A DNA stretch of 64,000 nt, taken from Methylobacterium persicinum (lineage in GTDB: Bacteria; Pseudomonadota; Alphaproteobacteria; Rhizobiales; Beijerinckiaceae). Within the stretch, counting starts at the first letter, position 1; each line of letters starts with the position of its first letter. The DNA lies in assembly GCF_022179525.1 (NCBI RefSeq), contig NZ_BPQX01000055.1, positions 1 through 64,000 of the forward strand, in the 5' to 3' direction. The notes beneath the pieces were generated by a model that worked only from the letters and a program-made list of their open reading frames with translations, was not told the origin of the DNA and ran no database searches. Positions 26,589 to 36,907 of the stretch are shown here, one piece after another. Both the position numbers and the translations under genes were made by a program.

Positions 26589-29240
26589 TCAGCGGGCGGA
26601 TGACGAGACCCGGTCGACCGGAAGTGGACGCAAGCGCTCCACGGCCGCCGCCACGTCCTGCAGGCTGGCGTCTCCCTTGCGCAGGACGCTGTCCGCGCCC
26701 GCGAGTTGGCGTCGCTCCTCGGCGGACACGTCCCTGGCGCTGAGCACCACCACAGGGGTCTCGCTGCAGGCCGGGATGGCGCGCAGTTCGCGCAGGAACG
26801 TGAAACCATCCATGACCGGCATCGTCAGGTCGAGGAGCACGACGCCCGGGCGTGCCTCGCGCACCCGGGCGAGCGCCTCGGCGCCATCGCAGGCTTCGCG
26901 GACCTCGAACCCGTGACGGCTGAGGTTCGTCCGGAGCCTGAGGCGCATGTCCGGGTCGTCGTCGACGACGAGCACGTCGCCTGCATCGGTGCCGATGCGG
27001 TCGAGAACACTCCGCAGCCGGGGCCAGTCCACGGGTTTGGGGAGCGACTCAGCCGCGCCGAGCGAGGCTCCGAGCGCCGCGTCGGCGACGAAGCTGACCA
27101 TCACGACCGGGATGTCCCGCGTGACCTCGTCAGCCTTCAGCGTGGCAAGGACGGTCCATCCGTCCATCTCCGGCATCATCACGTCGAGCAGGATCACCAT
27201 CGGGCGGAGTGTCCGCGCCAAGTCGATCCCGCTGCGTCCATTCGCGGCGGCCCGGGCCACGAAGCCCTGGCGGGTGAGGAAGCGCACCATCAGATCGCGC
27301 TGGCTCGGCTCGTCGTCGATGATCAGGACCACGCGGCCTTCCCCGGAAGGCTCGGCGTCCGCGGCGGACGCTGCCGCGGGCGCACCGTCCTCCAGGTCCG
27401 GGAGGGCCGCAGGCAGAATCAACGTGAAGGTGGTGCCGACGCCCTTGGTGCTCGTGACCCTGACGTCGCCACCCATCAGGCGTGCGAGCGCCTTGGTCAG
27501 GGCAAGGCCGAGCCCCGTGCCGCCGAAGCGGCGGGTGGTGGTCTCGTCGGCCTGCTTGAACCGCTCGAACAGGCCTGCGACCTGCTCCGGTGTCATCCCG
27601 ATGCCGGAGTCGGACACCTCGAACGTGAGGCGGTCACCCGCCGGGGCGCCCTCGCGGCGGACCCGCAGCGTGACGGTTCCGGCCTCCGTGAACTTCGCCG
27701 CGTTGCCCAATAGGTTGAACAGGCACTGGCGCAGCTTCACCGCGTCGGTCTGCATCTGGCCGAGCTCCGGCGCGAGATCGAGCTCGAAGCGGTTCCCCTT
27801 CTTGGCGATCAGCGCCTCGACGGTCCCGGCGGCCTCGCGGACGAAGGCTTCGACCGGCACGTCCTCGGCGTAGATGTCCATCTTCTCGGCCTCGACCTTC
27901 GACAGGTCGAGCACGTTGTTGATGAGCCCGAGCAGGTGCTGGGCGTTGGACTTGATCTTGCCAAGGTCACCGACGAGGCCGTCCTCGCCCGAATCCTCGG
28001 CATCCTCCTCGAGCATCTCGGCATAGCCGATCACCGCAGAGAGCGGCGTGCGGAGTTCGTGGCTCATGTTGGCCAGGAATGCGCTCTTAGCGCGGTTGGC
28101 CCCTTCGGCCGCGTCGCGCGCCTCGCGCAGGGCCGTCTCGTACTGGTGCCGGGCGGTAATGTCCGCGTGCACGCCGACCCATTCGCGGATCGTGCCGTCG
28201 AGGTCGTGCACCGGCACGGCGCGGACCGCGTAGTAGCGCCAGGATCCGTCCGGCGCGCGCACGCGATGCTCGACCGCGAAGGATCCGCCCGAACGGACGG
28301 CCTCCGTCCAGGCCCGCATCGTGTCCGGCAGGTCGTCGGGATGGATGGCCGCGGCCCAACCGCTGCCGCGGTACTCCGCGGAGGTCTGGCCGGTGATCTG
28401 CTCCCAGCCGGGCTGCTCCTCGACGAGGTCGCCCGAGGCGTTGGCCGTCCACATCACGCCATCCACCGCCTGGACTGCGGAGCGGAAGCGGGCCTCGCTG
28501 ACATGCAGGCGGCGTTGCACCCGGCGCTGGTCGAGGGAGCCGGCCATCATCGCCAGGAACAGGATCACGAAGGTCACGCCCGCCACGGAGAGGGCGAGAT
28601 TCTGCTGGTTGGCGCCCAGGGCGATCGCATGCGCCGCGTGGGCGCCGGCCTCTTCCGCAGTGAAGGTCGCCGCCGCCATGCCGGTGTAGTGCATGCCGGC
28701 CACCGCCAGGCCCATGACGCAGGCGGCGGCGAGCTTCTGCCAGGGGCGGTTGCGCCGGAAGGTCAGCCACAGGGCGACCGTCGCTGCGGTCACCGCGATG
28801 GCCACGGACACTGCGACGATGGCAGGGTCGAAAGCGAGGTTTCCAGGCACGCGCATCGCGGCCATGCCTGTGTAGTGCATCGCGGCGACGCCCACGCCCA
28901 TGAGCGGCCCGGCGACGAGGAGCCCGCGCATGCCGGTTCCGCGCACGGCCACCCAGGCGAAGGCCACGGCGGTGACGCCGACCGCGATCAGCAACGACAG
29001 GAGCGTCAGCCCCAGGTCGTAGGCGGCGGGCATGCCCATCTCGAAGGCGATCATGCCGACGAAGTGCATCGCCCAGATCCCGCCGCCCATCGCCACCGCC
29101 GCGCCGGCGCCCCAGGCCCAGCGCGGCCCGACGTCGGGCTTGCGCACGCGCGCACCCAGGTCGAGCGCCGCATAGGAGGCAAACACCGCGATCACGAGGG
29201 ACAGCACGACGAGGGCCGGGTTGTAGCCGGTATGAACCAT
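26589..29240 (-). CDS. MHYT-domain hybrid sensor histidine kinase with PAS and two receiver domains
   Basis: 883 residues. The N-terminus (1-245) has seven or so helices with three MHYT motifs ([30 protein letters not shown]), a predicted copper/gas-sensing membrane unit. A PAS domain (about 262-370, [12 protein letters not shown]) follows. HisKA carries the phospho-acceptor His in [10 protein letters not shown] near 393, then HATPase with [10 protein letters not shown] and [10 protein letters not shown], and two receiver domains (from about 637 and 757; phospho-Asp in [12 protein letters not shown] and [12 protein letters not shown]). No partner regulator gene adjoins it. Output is unknown. 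Confidence 0.92.
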   Translation of the reverse strand: MVHTGYNPALVVLSLVIAVFASYAALDLGARVRKPDVGPRWAWGAGAAVAMGGGIWAMHFVGMIAFEMGMPAAYDLGLTLLSLLIAVGVTAVAFAWVAVRGTGMRGLLVAGPLMGVGVAAMHYTGMAAMRVPGNLAFDPAIVAVSVAIAVTAATVALWLTFRRNRPWQKLAAACVMGLAVAGMHYTGMAAATFTAEEAGAHAAHAIALGANQQNLALSVAGVTFVILFLAMMAGSLDQRRVQRRLHVSEARFRSAVQAVDGVMWTANASGDLVEEQPGWEQITGQTSAEYRGSGWAAAIHPDDLPDTMRAWTEAVRSGGSFAVEHRVRAPDGSWRYYAVRAVPVHDLDGTIREWVGVHADITARHQYETALREARDAAEGANRAKSAFLANMSHELRTPLSAVIGYAEMLEEDAEDSGEDGLVGDLGKIKSNAQHLLGLINNVLDLSKVEAEKMDIYAEDVPVEAFVREAAGTVEALIAKKGNRFELDLAPELGQMQTDAVKLRQCLFNLLGNAAKFTEAGTVTLRVRREGAPAGDRLTFEVSDSGIGMTPEQVAGLFERFKQADETTTRRFGGTGLGLALTKALARLMGGDVRVTSTKGVGTTFTLILPAALPDLEDGAPAAASAADAEPSGEGRVVLIIDDEPSQRDLMVRFLTRQGFVARAAANGRSGIDLARTLRPMVILLDVMMPEMDGWTVLATLKADEVTRDIPVVMVSFVADAALGASLGAAESLPKPVDWPRLRSVLDRIGTDAGDVLVVDDDPDMRLRLRTNLSRHGFEVREACDGAEALARVREARPGVVLLDLTMPVMDGFTFLRELRAIPACSETPVVVLSARDVSAEERRQLAGADSVLRKGDASLQDVAAAVERLRPLPVDRVSSSAR

Positions 29241-29422
29241 GGGGGACCGAGTCCGGAGAGACGACGTGCCAGGGGCGCTTCGGGCACGGGCGGATGATGT
29301 AGGCGCGACGGGACGCCTTTCGACGGCGGATCGGCGCCGGGACTGAATTCAGCCCGCCCGACCGTTGGGGCAGGTCGCCGACGGGACCGCCGTCTCCGTC
29401 CTCGTGGCGAGGACCTCGCCCC

Positions 29423-30895
29423 TCACGGCATGACGGGAGGGTGATAGGTCAGCGTGAAGGCCAACGCCCAGAGCAGGAACAGCACCAACGGCAGGTGCAC
29501 GATGAGCTGCAGGAAACTGAAACCGACGATGTCGCGCGCCTTCAGGCCGAGAATGCCGACCAGGGGGAGCATCCAGAACGGGTTGATCAGGTTCGGGAGC
29601 GCCTCGGCGGCGTTGTAGATCATCACCGCCCAGCCGAGATGGACCTTCAACTCGTTGGCCGCCTGCAGAACGTAGGGGGCCTCCAGCAGCCACTTGCCGC
29701 CGCCCGAGGGCACGAAGAACCCGAGGATCGCCGAGTACACCCCCATCGTCAGCGGAAAGCTGCCGGTGGTGTTGAGATTGACGAAGGCGTGCGTGATGAC
29801 GTCCGAGGCCGAGGCGCCGCCGGCATTCTTCGGACCGGTGAGCATGCCGCTGATCGCCGCATAGAGCGGGTACTGGATCAGGATACCGGCGGTGGCCGGC
29901 ACCGACTTGGCCACGGCCACGAGGAACCGCTTCGGGCGCCAGTGCAACAGCAGGCCCAGGGTGATGAAGAGCAGATTGTAGGTGTTGAGGTTCGAGATCG
30001 CGACGATCCAGGATTGGCGGGCGAATTCCTGCACGATCCAGCCCCCGGCGATCATCACCAGGAGGATCGTCAGGAGCGGCGAATGCTCCAACCACTCGCC
30101 GGGCTGGCGCGGGGGCGCGATGTCGGTATCCTCGCGCGCGACCTCGACGCCCATCGCTTCGGCGGTCACAGCCGTCTCCTGCCTCGGCGCCGAGGCGTAA
30201 GCGATCCCGACCGAGACGACGAACAGGACCGCAGCGATCAGCATCGACTGCCAGAGGAAGATCGTCTCGCTGAACGGGATGACGCCCGAGATGGCGAGGA
30301 GGTTCTTGGTCAGGCTCGCCGGGTTGGCCTGAAGCTGAGCCGCCGAGGAACTGAGGCCGAGCGCCCAGGTCGCCCCGAGCCCGAGATAGGCCGCCGCCCC
30401 CGCGGCCCGGTAGTCCATGCGCAGGTCGGTTCGGCGGGCGAGCGCCCGCACCAGCAGGCCTCCGAAGATCAGGCTGAGGCCCCAGCTGATGAACGACGAG
30501 ATCATCGTCGCGCCGGCGACGAAGCCGACCGCGCCCCGCCCGGTCCGGGGGATCTGTGCCAGTCTCTCGATCAGCGCCCGCACCGGCGGCGAGGTCGCCA
30601 CCACGTAGCCGCCGATGGTGACGAAGGCCATCTGCATGGTGAAGGGGATCAAACTCCAGAAGCCGTCTCCGAAGCTCTTGGCGATGGCCGCCGCCGGCGC
30701 GCCGTTGGCCAGGGCGCCGAGCGCGACGATCACCACCGCGATCGCGACGAAAATGAATGCATCCGGAAACCAGCGCTCCGCCCAGGCGGTGAAGCGGATG
30801 CCGAGCCGTTCGAGTGTTCCGACAGTGGGCGAGGGCCCAGAATCAGTGGCCCCGACACGCGTGGACGCGGCTCGATCGGCTGGCGCGACTGCCAT
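29423..30895 (-). CDS. atoE: AtoE-type short-chain fatty acid transporter
   Basis: 490 residues with about ten or more membrane helices. RFTAWAERWFPDAFIFVAIAVV, ISWGLSLIFGGLLVR, IQYPLYAAISGML and FFVPSGGGKWLLEAPYV are family hallmarks (TIGR00366). It would carry short-chain carboxylates across the inner membrane. The ATG at 30895 follows a strong GGAGGAA site; the longer in-frame reading to 30964 is not conserved. It is monocistronic between the MHYT kinase and a palindromic repeat, and is a paralogue of the operon copy at 8069-9424. Confidence 0.88.
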   Translation of the reverse strand: MAVAPADRAASTRVGATDSGPSPTVGTLERLGIRFTAWAERWFPDAFIFVAIAVVIVALGALANGAPAAAIAKSFGDGFWSLIPFTMQMAFVTIGGYVVATSPPVRALIERLAQIPRTGRGAVGFVAGATMISSFISWGLSLIFGGLLVRALARRTDLRMDYRAAGAAAYLGLGATWALGLSSSAAQLQANPASLTKNLLAISGVIPFSETIFLWQSMLIAAVLFVVSVGIAYASAPRQETAVTAEAMGVEVAREDTDIAPPRQPGEWLEHSPLLTILLVMIAGGWIVQEFARQSWIVAISNLNTYNLLFITLGLLLHWRPKRFLVAVAKSVPATAGILIQYPLYAAISGMLTGPKNAGGASASDVITHAFVNLNTTGSFPLTMGVYSAILGFFVPSGGGKWLLEAPYVLQAANELKVHLGWAVMIYNAAEALPNLINPFWMLPLVGILGLKARDIVGFSFLQLIVHLPLVLFLLWALAFTLTYHPPVMP

Positions 30896-30995
30896 GAACT
30901 TCCTCCGGAGTCCGGCTCTTCCAGGCCGGCGGAAGAAGGATGGCGCGCGATCGATACCCCTCAAGAGCTCGGGTCGAACAAGAATGTGACAGCGA

Positions 30996-31215
30996 GAGCG
31001 TTTTCCGCCGAAATGGACGCCGGTTCGGCGTTGGATAATGCGGCAAGATCAACGCCCGCGAGCATTTTCGGGAACCGTTGGATCCCCTGCTCTCCGTCCT
31101 TGCGAGCGAAGCGAAGCAATCCAGGGCAGCGGGCCGCCTCAGGATGTTGCGGATTCCTGGGTTGCTTCGCTTCGCTCGCAAGGACCGGGGAGATGACGTG
31201 ATCCGAGGATGACGG
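30996..31215. repeat. Dispersed palindromic repeat, copy 2 (inverted relative to copy 1)
   Basis: Arms at 31100-31126 and 31156-31181 are almost perfectly complementary and nearly identical to copy 1. The second box (30996-31043) matches copy 1's box as its reverse complement, so the whole element is inverted. It lies in the 449-base gap between the AtoE transporter gene and the YgiQ gene, which otherwise holds nothing recognisable. Confidence 0.75.
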
Positions 31216-31344
31216 AAAACGCCCGAGGCGAATGTGATCGCAGGCAGAGCGCGATTCGTCTGAGAGGCTGCCGGCGTCCGACGGGACCTGAGCGCGACGA
31301 GCGGTCTGCCGCATCGCCCAGGCCGCGTTCTGCTTTTCAGGGCG

Positions 31345-33384
31345 TCACTTCCGCAGCGGCACGCCTTTCGTGGTGAAGCGCGGCGCGCCGGGATGGCGCA
31401 TGGGTCGCGGCTGGCCTTTCGCCTTGCCCGCACCGGACCCCGTTCCCGGCGGCTGCGAGAGCGGAATGAGTTGGTCCGGCCTCGGCCCGATGAGATCCGC
31501 GCGGCCCATCGCCCGCAGCGCCTCGCGCAGCAAGGGCCAGTTCTCGGGGTCGTGGTAGCGCAGGAACGCCTTGTGGAGCCGGCGCTGCCGCATCCCCTTG
31601 ATCGCGTCGACCGGCTCGCTGCCGCCGCGCCGCACGCCCTGCAACGGGTTAATCTCGGTGTGATACATGGTCGTGGCCGTCGCCATCGGCGAGGGCAGGA
31701 ACGTCTGGACTTGATCGGCGCGATAGTCGTTCTTCTTGAGCCAGAGGGCGAGGTTCATCATGTCCTCGTCGGTCGTGCCCGGATGCGCCGCGATGAAATA
31801 CGGAATCAGGTAGTATTTCTTGCCGGCCTGCTTGGCGGCGGCGTCGAACATCTCCTTGAAGCGGTCGTAGGTCCCGATTCCCGGCTTCATCATCAGGTCG
31901 AGGGGGCCGCGCTCGGTGTGCTCGGGCGCGATCTTGAGACGGCCGCCGACGTGATGGGTCACGAGCTCTTTGACGTATTCGGGGCTCCGGACCGCGAGGT
32001 CGTAGCGCACGCCGGAGGCGACCATCACCTTCTTGACGCCCTCCACCTCCCGGACCTTGCGGTAGAGCCGGATCAGGTCGTCGTGCGAGGTGTTCAGGTT
32101 CGGGCAGATGTCCGGAAAGACGCAGGACGGCAGGCGGCAGGCCGCCTCGATCTTCGGGTCCTTGCACGCCATCCGGTACATGTTCGCGGTCGGCCCGCCG
32201 ACATCCGAGATCACGCCCGTGAACCCCGGCGTCTTGTCGCGAATCTGCTCGATCTCCCGCAGGATCGAGCCCTCCGAGCGGTTCTGGATGACGCGGCCCT
32301 CGTGCTCGGTGATGGAGCAGAAGGTGCAGCCGCCGAAGCAGCCGCGCATGATCGTCACCGAGAACTTGATCATGTCCCAGGCGGGAATCTTCGCGTCGCC
32401 GTAGGAGGGATGGGGCGCGCGGGCGTAGGGCAGATCGTAGACCGCATCCATCTCCTCGCTGGAGAGCGGGATCGGCGGAGGATTCAACCACAGATCGCGG
32501 TCGCCGTGGCGTTGGACGAGGGGACGGGCGTTGCCGGGGTTGGCCTCCCGGTGAAGCACCCGAGAGGCGCGGGCATAGGCCTCCTTGTCGTCCTTGACCT
32601 GCTCGTAGGCGGGGAGCCGGATCACGATCTCGCCGGGGCGACGGGTGGCGGCCTCGTCGGCCGAGTCCAGATCGTCGGCGGGCAGCTCGGTGTAGTGCCC
32701 GGGCACGCGGCGGAACAGGGCGACGCCCCGGACGGAGTCGAGGTCGTGCGGCGCCTCGCCGGCCGCGAGGCGGTTGGCGACCTCGACGACGGCGCGCTCG
32801 GCATTGCCGTAGATGAGCAGATCGGCCTTCGCGTCCGCCAGGATCGAGCGGCGCACCTTGTCGGACCAGTAATCGTAGTGGGCGATGCGGCGCAGCGAAG
32901 CCTCGATTCCGCCGAGGATGATCGGCACGTCCTTGAAGGCTTCGCGGCAGCGCTGCGTGTAGACGATGGTCGAGCGGTCCGGGCGCCGGCCGCCTTCGCC
33001 ACCTGCCGTGTAGGCGTCGTCGTGGCGCAAGCGACGGTCCGCGGTGTACCGGTTCACCATCGAATCGAGGTTGCCGCCGGTGACGCCGAAGAACAGCGTC
33101 GGCCTGCCCAACGCCTTGAACGGCTCCGCCGACTGCCAGTCGGGCTGGGCGATGATGCCGACGCGGAAACCCTGCGCTTCGAGCAGCCGGCCGATGATGG
33201 CCATGCCGAAGCTCGGATGATCGACATAGGCGTCACCCGTCACCAGGATGATGTCGCAGGCGTCCCACCCGAGCGCATTCATCTCGGCGCGGCTCATGGG
33301 CAGGAACGGCGCCGCCTTCCTGAGAGGCGGCACCTTGCCGGCGAGGGGAGCCAGGGATCGGCTCGTGGAAGCTTGGAGGTCCAT
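31345..33384 (-). CDS. ygiQ: YgiQ family radical SAM protein
   Basis: 679 residues, typical length. The N-terminal domain ([34 protein letters not shown]) is the UPF0313 signature. The radical SAM core has the [4Fe-4S] ligands in CFGGCTFCS near residue 350, then [17 protein letters not shown] and [13 protein letters not shown]. The C-terminal region is basic. The biochemical role of YgiQ proteins is unknown. The ATG at 33384 has a GGAGG-like sequence near it on the coding strand; internal methionines are possible starts. Confidence 0.92.
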   Translation of the reverse strand: MDLQASTSRSLAPLAGKVPPLRKAAPFLPMSRAEMNALGWDACDIILVTGDAYVDHPSFGMAIIGRLLEAQGFRVGIIAQPDWQSAEPFKALGRPTLFFGVTGGNLDSMVNRYTADRRLRHDDAYTAGGEGGRRPDRSTIVYTQRCREAFKDVPIILGGIEASLRRIAHYDYWSDKVRRSILADAKADLLIYGNAERAVVEVANRLAAGEAPHDLDSVRGVALFRRVPGHYTELPADDLDSADEAATRRPGEIVIRLPAYEQVKDDKEAYARASRVLHREANPGNARPLVQRHGDRDLWLNPPPIPLSSEEMDAVYDLPYARAPHPSYGDAKIPAWDMIKFSVTIMRGCFGGCTFCSITEHEGRVIQNRSEGSILREIEQIRDKTPGFTGVISDVGGPTANMYRMACKDPKIEAACRLPSCVFPDICPNLNTSHDDLIRLYRKVREVEGVKKVMVASGVRYDLAVRSPEYVKELVTHHVGGRLKIAPEHTERGPLDLMMKPGIGTYDRFKEMFDAAAKQAGKKYYLIPYFIAAHPGTTDEDMMNLALWLKKNDYRADQVQTFLPSPMATATTMYHTEINPLQGVRRGGSEPVDAIKGMRQRRLHKAFLRYHDPENWPLLREALRAMGRADLIGPRPDQLIPLSQPPGTGSGAGKAKGQPRPMRHPGAPRFTTKGVPLRK

Positions 33385-33444
33385 GGGGTCGGTGCATAGA
33401 CCTCCAACGCCGCGAGCTCAATGAATAGCCAGCGGGCAAAGTGT

Positions 33445-33770
33445 CTACAGTCGCCACCGATGAGGAGTCATCAGCGGCTTTTACCACGATGTAAGCTGGG
33501 CTGGTGATCAGATCCTGGGCCGTGAGCAGGCAGTAGACGCTCGCTTCCGAGACGAAGGAGCGCCGCTCGTCGATGAAGCGGCCCGTCACTCTCGCGGGTT
33601 TCTGTCGGCTGACGATTCTCGAACCGGATGGGCCGAGAGGGACGGTTCGCCAGGGCCTCGGGGCCGCCTCGCTGTGAGGCGTCGTACCAGCGGGAGGACA
33701 TCGAGCGCGTGATGCCCTGCTGCCGGCACAATGTGGCGATACTGTCCTCACCAAGCTTGATTTTCATCAA
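33445..33770 (-). pseudogene. Truncated, frameshifted IS3-type transposase remnant
   Basis: The first part (KIKLGEDSIATLCRQQGIT, SRWYDASQRGGPEALANRP) resembles the HTH start of IS3-family transposases. After a frameshift, FIDERRSFVSEASVYCLL and DLITSPAYIVVKAADD match the segment just before the DDE catalytic core. The catalytic core is absent, so the piece is dead. It sits between ygiQ and the AerR-like gene at the edge of the phototrophy block. No terminal inverted repeats were found. Confidence 0.7.
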
Positions 33771-33849
33771 TGCGTCTATTTCAAATGTCTGACACTCTAG
33801 AACCCAATGAGCGCGGCATTCTCAAACGACGCGATTCGGCGGCATGATT

Positions 33850-33867
33850 TGTCGTTCTCGCGTGACA
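33850..33867. promoter_or_regulatory. PpsR/CrtJ-type box (TGT-N12-ACA) before the AerR-like gene
   Basis: TGT at 33850-33852 and ACA at 33865-33867 are separated by 12 bases, with the inner dyad extended to TGTC...TGACA. It lies 32 bases upstream of the ATG at 33900. The two boxes before pufL have the same form, supporting common light/redox control. Confidence 0.55.
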
Positions 33868-33899
33868 AATCAATATCACACAGGATTTTCTGCGAATTC

Positions 33900-34667
33900 A
33901 TGCAGGAATCGAACGGGCGCGAGGGATCTTTCGCCGCCGGAATTTCTGCCGGAATACTATCGGGAATCGTTGATCGGGAGATCCTGCCGCAACTCCGATG
34001 CCTCTTCCGCGACCCCGTGGAAGCCGTCGCTAAGGATCCCCGCACGTTGGCGAGCCTTCTGCTCGACGATCCTGCGCGTTTCCAGGCAGAGGTCAGGCGG
34101 CAGGCGCTTCGCGGTGCCCCTTGGCCCGTTCTTGCCGCGGAGATACTGGCTCCGGTGGCGCGCGATCTCGGCGTGATGTGGGAGGAGGATCTCTGTGACT
34201 TCCTCGACGTGACGGAGGGGATGGGACGGCTTCAATCCGTCCTGCATGAGGCGATCGGCCCCCAGGTCGGGCACGGCCAGGCACGGCCCGGATGCCGTAT
34301 CCTTCTCGCCGCGGCGCCGGGGGAAACCCACACCCACGGCCTTCAACACGTCGGCGGGCTGCTGCGCGATGCGGGCTGCGAGACGGCCTTCGTTGAAGGA
34401 AATGGCCCCGATCCCCTGGCGGCCCTCATAGGGGCGCTGGAGACCGGTTGGTACGACGCCCTCGGCCTCTCCCTGGCCTGCGACGTCCATTCGTCCGCCC
34501 TGCGGCGGGCGATGCCGGCGCTTCGCCGCGCCTCGCGCAATCCCACGCTGCGCGTCGTTGTCGGAGGGGCCCTCGTCGCCCGGGGCGGAGCCGAGCCCGA
34601 CCTGTGGGGTGCCGATGCCTGCCTCACCGATCCCGCCCTACTGACGCCGGTACACTCGGCCGTGTGA
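33900..34667 (+). CDS. B12-binding regulator of the AerR/PpaA type
   Basis: 255 residues from the ATG at 33900. An earlier in-frame ATG at 33807 would put a PpsR-type box inside the gene. The N-terminal half has a helical region (LAAEILAPVARDLGVMWEEDLCDFLDVTEG) as in AerR/PpaA and MerR-partner B12 proteins. The C-terminal half (about 130-250) is a Rossmann-like cobalamin domain with GETHTHGLQHVGGLL, VVVGGALVARGG and DACLTDP. AerR binds B12 and counteracts CrtJ/PpsR; here it lies next to reaction-centre genes. No ppsR gene is in the window. Confidence 0.78.
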   Translation: MQESNGREGSFAAGISAGILSGIVDREILPQLRCLFRDPVEAVAKDPRTLASLLLDDPARFQAEVRRQALRGAPWPVLAAEILAPVARDLGVMWEEDLCDFLDVTEGMGRLQSVLHEAIGPQVGHGQARPGCRILLAAAPGETHTHGLQHVGGLLRDAGCETAFVEGNGPDPLAALIGALETGWYDALGLSLACDVHSSALRRAMPALRRASRNPTLRVVVGGALVARGGAEPDLWGADACLTDPALLTPVHSAV

Positions 34668-34740
34668 ACGGCGCCGAACGGTCTGCAACTTTTCCACTCA
34701 TGCCCGGTTGGAGCGGACGATCCCGCCCCGAGACCCAGCT

Positions 34741-34986
34741 GTGGCCCGCTACTTCTTCGACATCGAGAATGGGGGCCAGCACAGGGACGATACCGGCTCG
34801 GAGTGCCGCGATCTCGACGAGGTCCGCGCCATCGCGGTGCGGACGCTCATCGGGATCGCGGCGGAAGAGGCTGCCCTTCACGACCGGCAGACGGTCGTCG
34901 TCAGCGTCCGCGATGCGGCCGGGGCCTCCCTGTTGGACATGACGTTGACCCTGGCGACCGCTTGGTCGAACCGGGACGGGGCGTAG
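34741..34986 (+). CDS. DUF6894 family protein
   Basis: 81 residues from a GTG start. The opening MARYFFDIENGGQHRDDTG followed by DLDEVRAIAVRTLIGIAAEE matches the small DUF6894 proteins common in Methylobacterium and relatives. Function is unknown. It ends 2 bases before a Crp/Fnr gene, so the two are probably co-transcribed. A relative at 48075-48326 also lies beside a Crp/Fnr gene. Confidence 0.75.
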   Translation: MARYFFDIENGGQHRDDTGSECRDLDEVRAIAVRTLIGIAAEEAALHDRQTVVVSVRDAAGASLLDMTLTLATAWSNRDGA

Positions 34987-34988
34987 CC

Positions 34989-35753
34989 GTGGCCGGATCT
35001 CCCCCTCCGACTTTGACGCCGCTACTTCGCAAGCTCGAGAGCGTCATCCGCCTGGACGACGAGGAGCGCCGGGCCGTGCTCGCCTTGCCGCACACGATCC
35101 GGCAGGTCGGCCCTCACACGGACGTCGCCACGGTCGGAGAGCGGCCGGCCCATTGCTGCCTCGTCCTGGAGGGCTGGGCCCACCGTTACGCCTATACCTC
35201 GGCGGGCGACCGGCAGATCCTGTCCTTCTACATCGCCGGGGACATACCGGACCTGCAGCACCTCTACCTGCCGGTGATGGACCATTCCCTCGCGAGCCTC
35301 ACGGCGTGCACCCTGGCCTTCATCCCGCACGAGGCCATGCGCGCCCTCGTCGTCGGCCGGCCCGGCGTCATGGCGGCCCTGTGGCGCGACACGCTGGTCG
35401 ATGCCTCCGTCTACCGCGAGCGGATCATGACCCTCGGCCGCCGGCAATCCCTGGGCCGCACGGCGCATCTCTTCTGCGAGATGTACATGCGCCAGTGCGC
35501 CGTGGGACTGGCGGACGACCTGTCCTGTCCGCTGCCGCCGACGCAGGCGGAACTCGCCGATGCCGTCGGCGTCACGGCGGTTCATTTCAACCGGTCGCTC
35601 CGGACCCTGCGGTCGCAGCGGCGGATCACCCTCCAGGGCGGCCAGCTGACGATCAGGGACTGGATGGGACTCGTGGCCATGGCCGAGTTCGATCCCGTCT
35701 ACCTGCATTTCAACGAGGATCGGCACCAGTCCGCCGAAAAGGTCTCGGCTTAG
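34989..35753 (+). CDS. Crp/Fnr family transcriptional regulator
   Basis: 254 residues from a GTG start. The cyclic-nucleotide-like beta barrel covers 20-130 and the C-terminal winged helix carries LADAVGVTAVHFNRSLRTLRSQ as recognition region (about 200-220). It lacks the Fnr cysteine cluster, so oxygen sensing through an iron-sulfur cluster is unlikely. MDHSLASLTACTLAFIPHEA is shared with the two other Crp/Fnr proteins of the window. It overlaps the 3' end of the HPP gene by 4 bases. Targets are unknown. Confidence 0.88.
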   Translation: MAGSPPPTLTPLLRKLESVIRLDDEERRAVLALPHTIRQVGPHTDVATVGERPAHCCLVLEGWAHRYAYTSAGDRQILSFYIAGDIPDLQHLYLPVMDHSLASLTACTLAFIPHEAMRALVVGRPGVMAALWRDTLVDASVYRERIMTLGRRQSLGRTAHLFCEMYMRQCAVGLADDLSCPLPPTQAELADAVGVTAVHFNRSLRTLRSQRRITLQGGQLTIRDWMGLVAMAEFDPVYLHFNEDRHQSAEKVSA

Positions 35754-36235
35754 CGGCGCAGCCTGATGGAGATCCGGCGCGCGCCTTCCCCGAGGGCCGT
35801 CACCAGCAGCACGGCCCCCGTCAGGCGCAGCGCCCCCGCGAGGGTGGCGGCCTCGGAGCCGAGGGTGACGATCAGCGCCGTCGCGCCGCCGGCTGGGTTG
35901 ATCGCGCCGAGGAGGGCCTGCAGCAGCAGGGTTCCGGCGACGGCGACCATCGTCGCGGCCACCCGGCCGACCGTCAGGGGGTTGACCCCGCTGAAGCTCG
36001 GGTCGTGCGCGGCGCCGAGCGCGGTGAGCGCTGCGAAGCCGCAGGCGGCGCCGCAGAGCTGCCCGACGACCGTATTCCACGCCCGGGCGCTCGGCAGATC
36101 CGGCAGGTGGACCTGCAGCAGGATCGCGGCCCCGAGGCTCGGCACCAGCAGGGGCTCGCCCAGGGCGATGGAGACGGCACCGACGAGTCCGAGCACCAGC
36201 GCGGCCAGGAGAGCCTGGATGAGATCCAACGTCAT
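35750..36235 (-). CDS. HPP family integral membrane protein
   Basis: 161 residues with four hydrophobic helices. GEPLLVPSLGAAILLQVHLPDLPSA and NTVVGQLCGAACGF are conserved in the HPP family. The name-giving HPPGGATAL motif reads NPAGGATALIV, so the His-Pro-Pro is changed to Asn-Pro-Ala. Some HPP proteins carry nitrite across membranes; its role here is unknown. It follows puhB by 15 bases and is probably the last gene of the puf-puh run. Confidence 0.78.
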   Translation of the reverse strand: MTLDLIQALLAALVLGLVGAVSIALGEPLLVPSLGAAILLQVHLPDLPSARAWNTVVGQLCGAACGFAALTALGAAHDPSFSGVNPLTVGRVAATMVAVAGTLLLQALLGAINPAGGATALIVTLGSEAATLAGALRLTGAVLLVTALGEGARRISIRLRR

Positions 36236-36250
36236 CGGCGCATCCCGTCG

Positions 36251-36907
36251 TCAGGCCGCCGTCGCGTGCGGCGCCGCCTCGGGACGGATGTCCTGCCCGG
36301 ACATGGCCGGCGCGGGACCGTCGAGGCGCCGGGCGAGCCGGGTCCCGAGGATCGCCGCGTCCCGGAGGCCGCGCAGCATCGGCACCGGCGCGGACGGGCT
36401 CAGGCCGCGGACATGCGGCCACAGCTTGCTGTAGCCGACCCCGCCCCCGTCGCGGACGGCCAGGGCCACGTCCCCGGTCCCGTCGCCATGCATCCGTACG
36501 GCGACGCTGCGGATCGCCCGGAGGGGGATGTCGACGGTGCCCTGGAGGGCGATCCCGTGGCGGATGACGACGCGGAGGGTCGTCACGGTGTAGGTCGTGC
36601 TGCGGGCAAGCGCCCAGGCGAGGTAGGCGAGGATCCCCATGAGGGCCGCGCCCTGGCCGAGCAGCACCGCCATGTCGAACATCTCCTGGGGGTGCAGGCC
36701 CCTGAGAGCGACGATCAGCGTGAGCTTCCACCCGAGCAGGACCGCAAAATAGGCGGCGAGCCAGCGCCCCTTCAGGAGATGGCGGCGCAGGGCCGACGCC
36801 TCCGGGCGGCCCTGCCACAGGATCTGCTCGCCGGGCTCCAGGCGGACGCCCACGGGGCGGGCGGGGGCGCCGGACGGGGTGGTGCGGTGTGGCGTGTGCA
36901 TCGTCAT
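36251..36907 (-). CDS. puhB: PuhB-like photosynthetic complex assembly protein (PH domain)
   Basis: 218 residues. LEPGEQILWQGRPEASALRRH, then two or three membrane helices, then TTYTVTTLRVVIRHGIALQGTVDIPL form the membrane-bound PH-like domain of PuhB, an assembly factor for the reaction centre and LH1. HGDGTGDVALAV and LWPHVRG are also typical. The start overlaps the puhA stop by 4 bases. Its place directly after puhA is conserved among purple bacteria. Confidence 0.85.
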   Translation of the reverse strand: MTMHTPHRTTPSGAPARPVGVRLEPGEQILWQGRPEASALRRHLLKGRWLAAYFAVLLGWKLTLIVALRGLHPQEMFDMAVLLGQGAALMGILAYLAWALARSTTYTVTTLRVVIRHGIALQGTVDIPLRAIRSVAVRMHGDGTGDVALAVRDGGGVGYSKLWPHVRGLSPSAPVPMLRGLRDAAILGTRLARRLDGPAPAMSGQDIRPEAAPHATAA

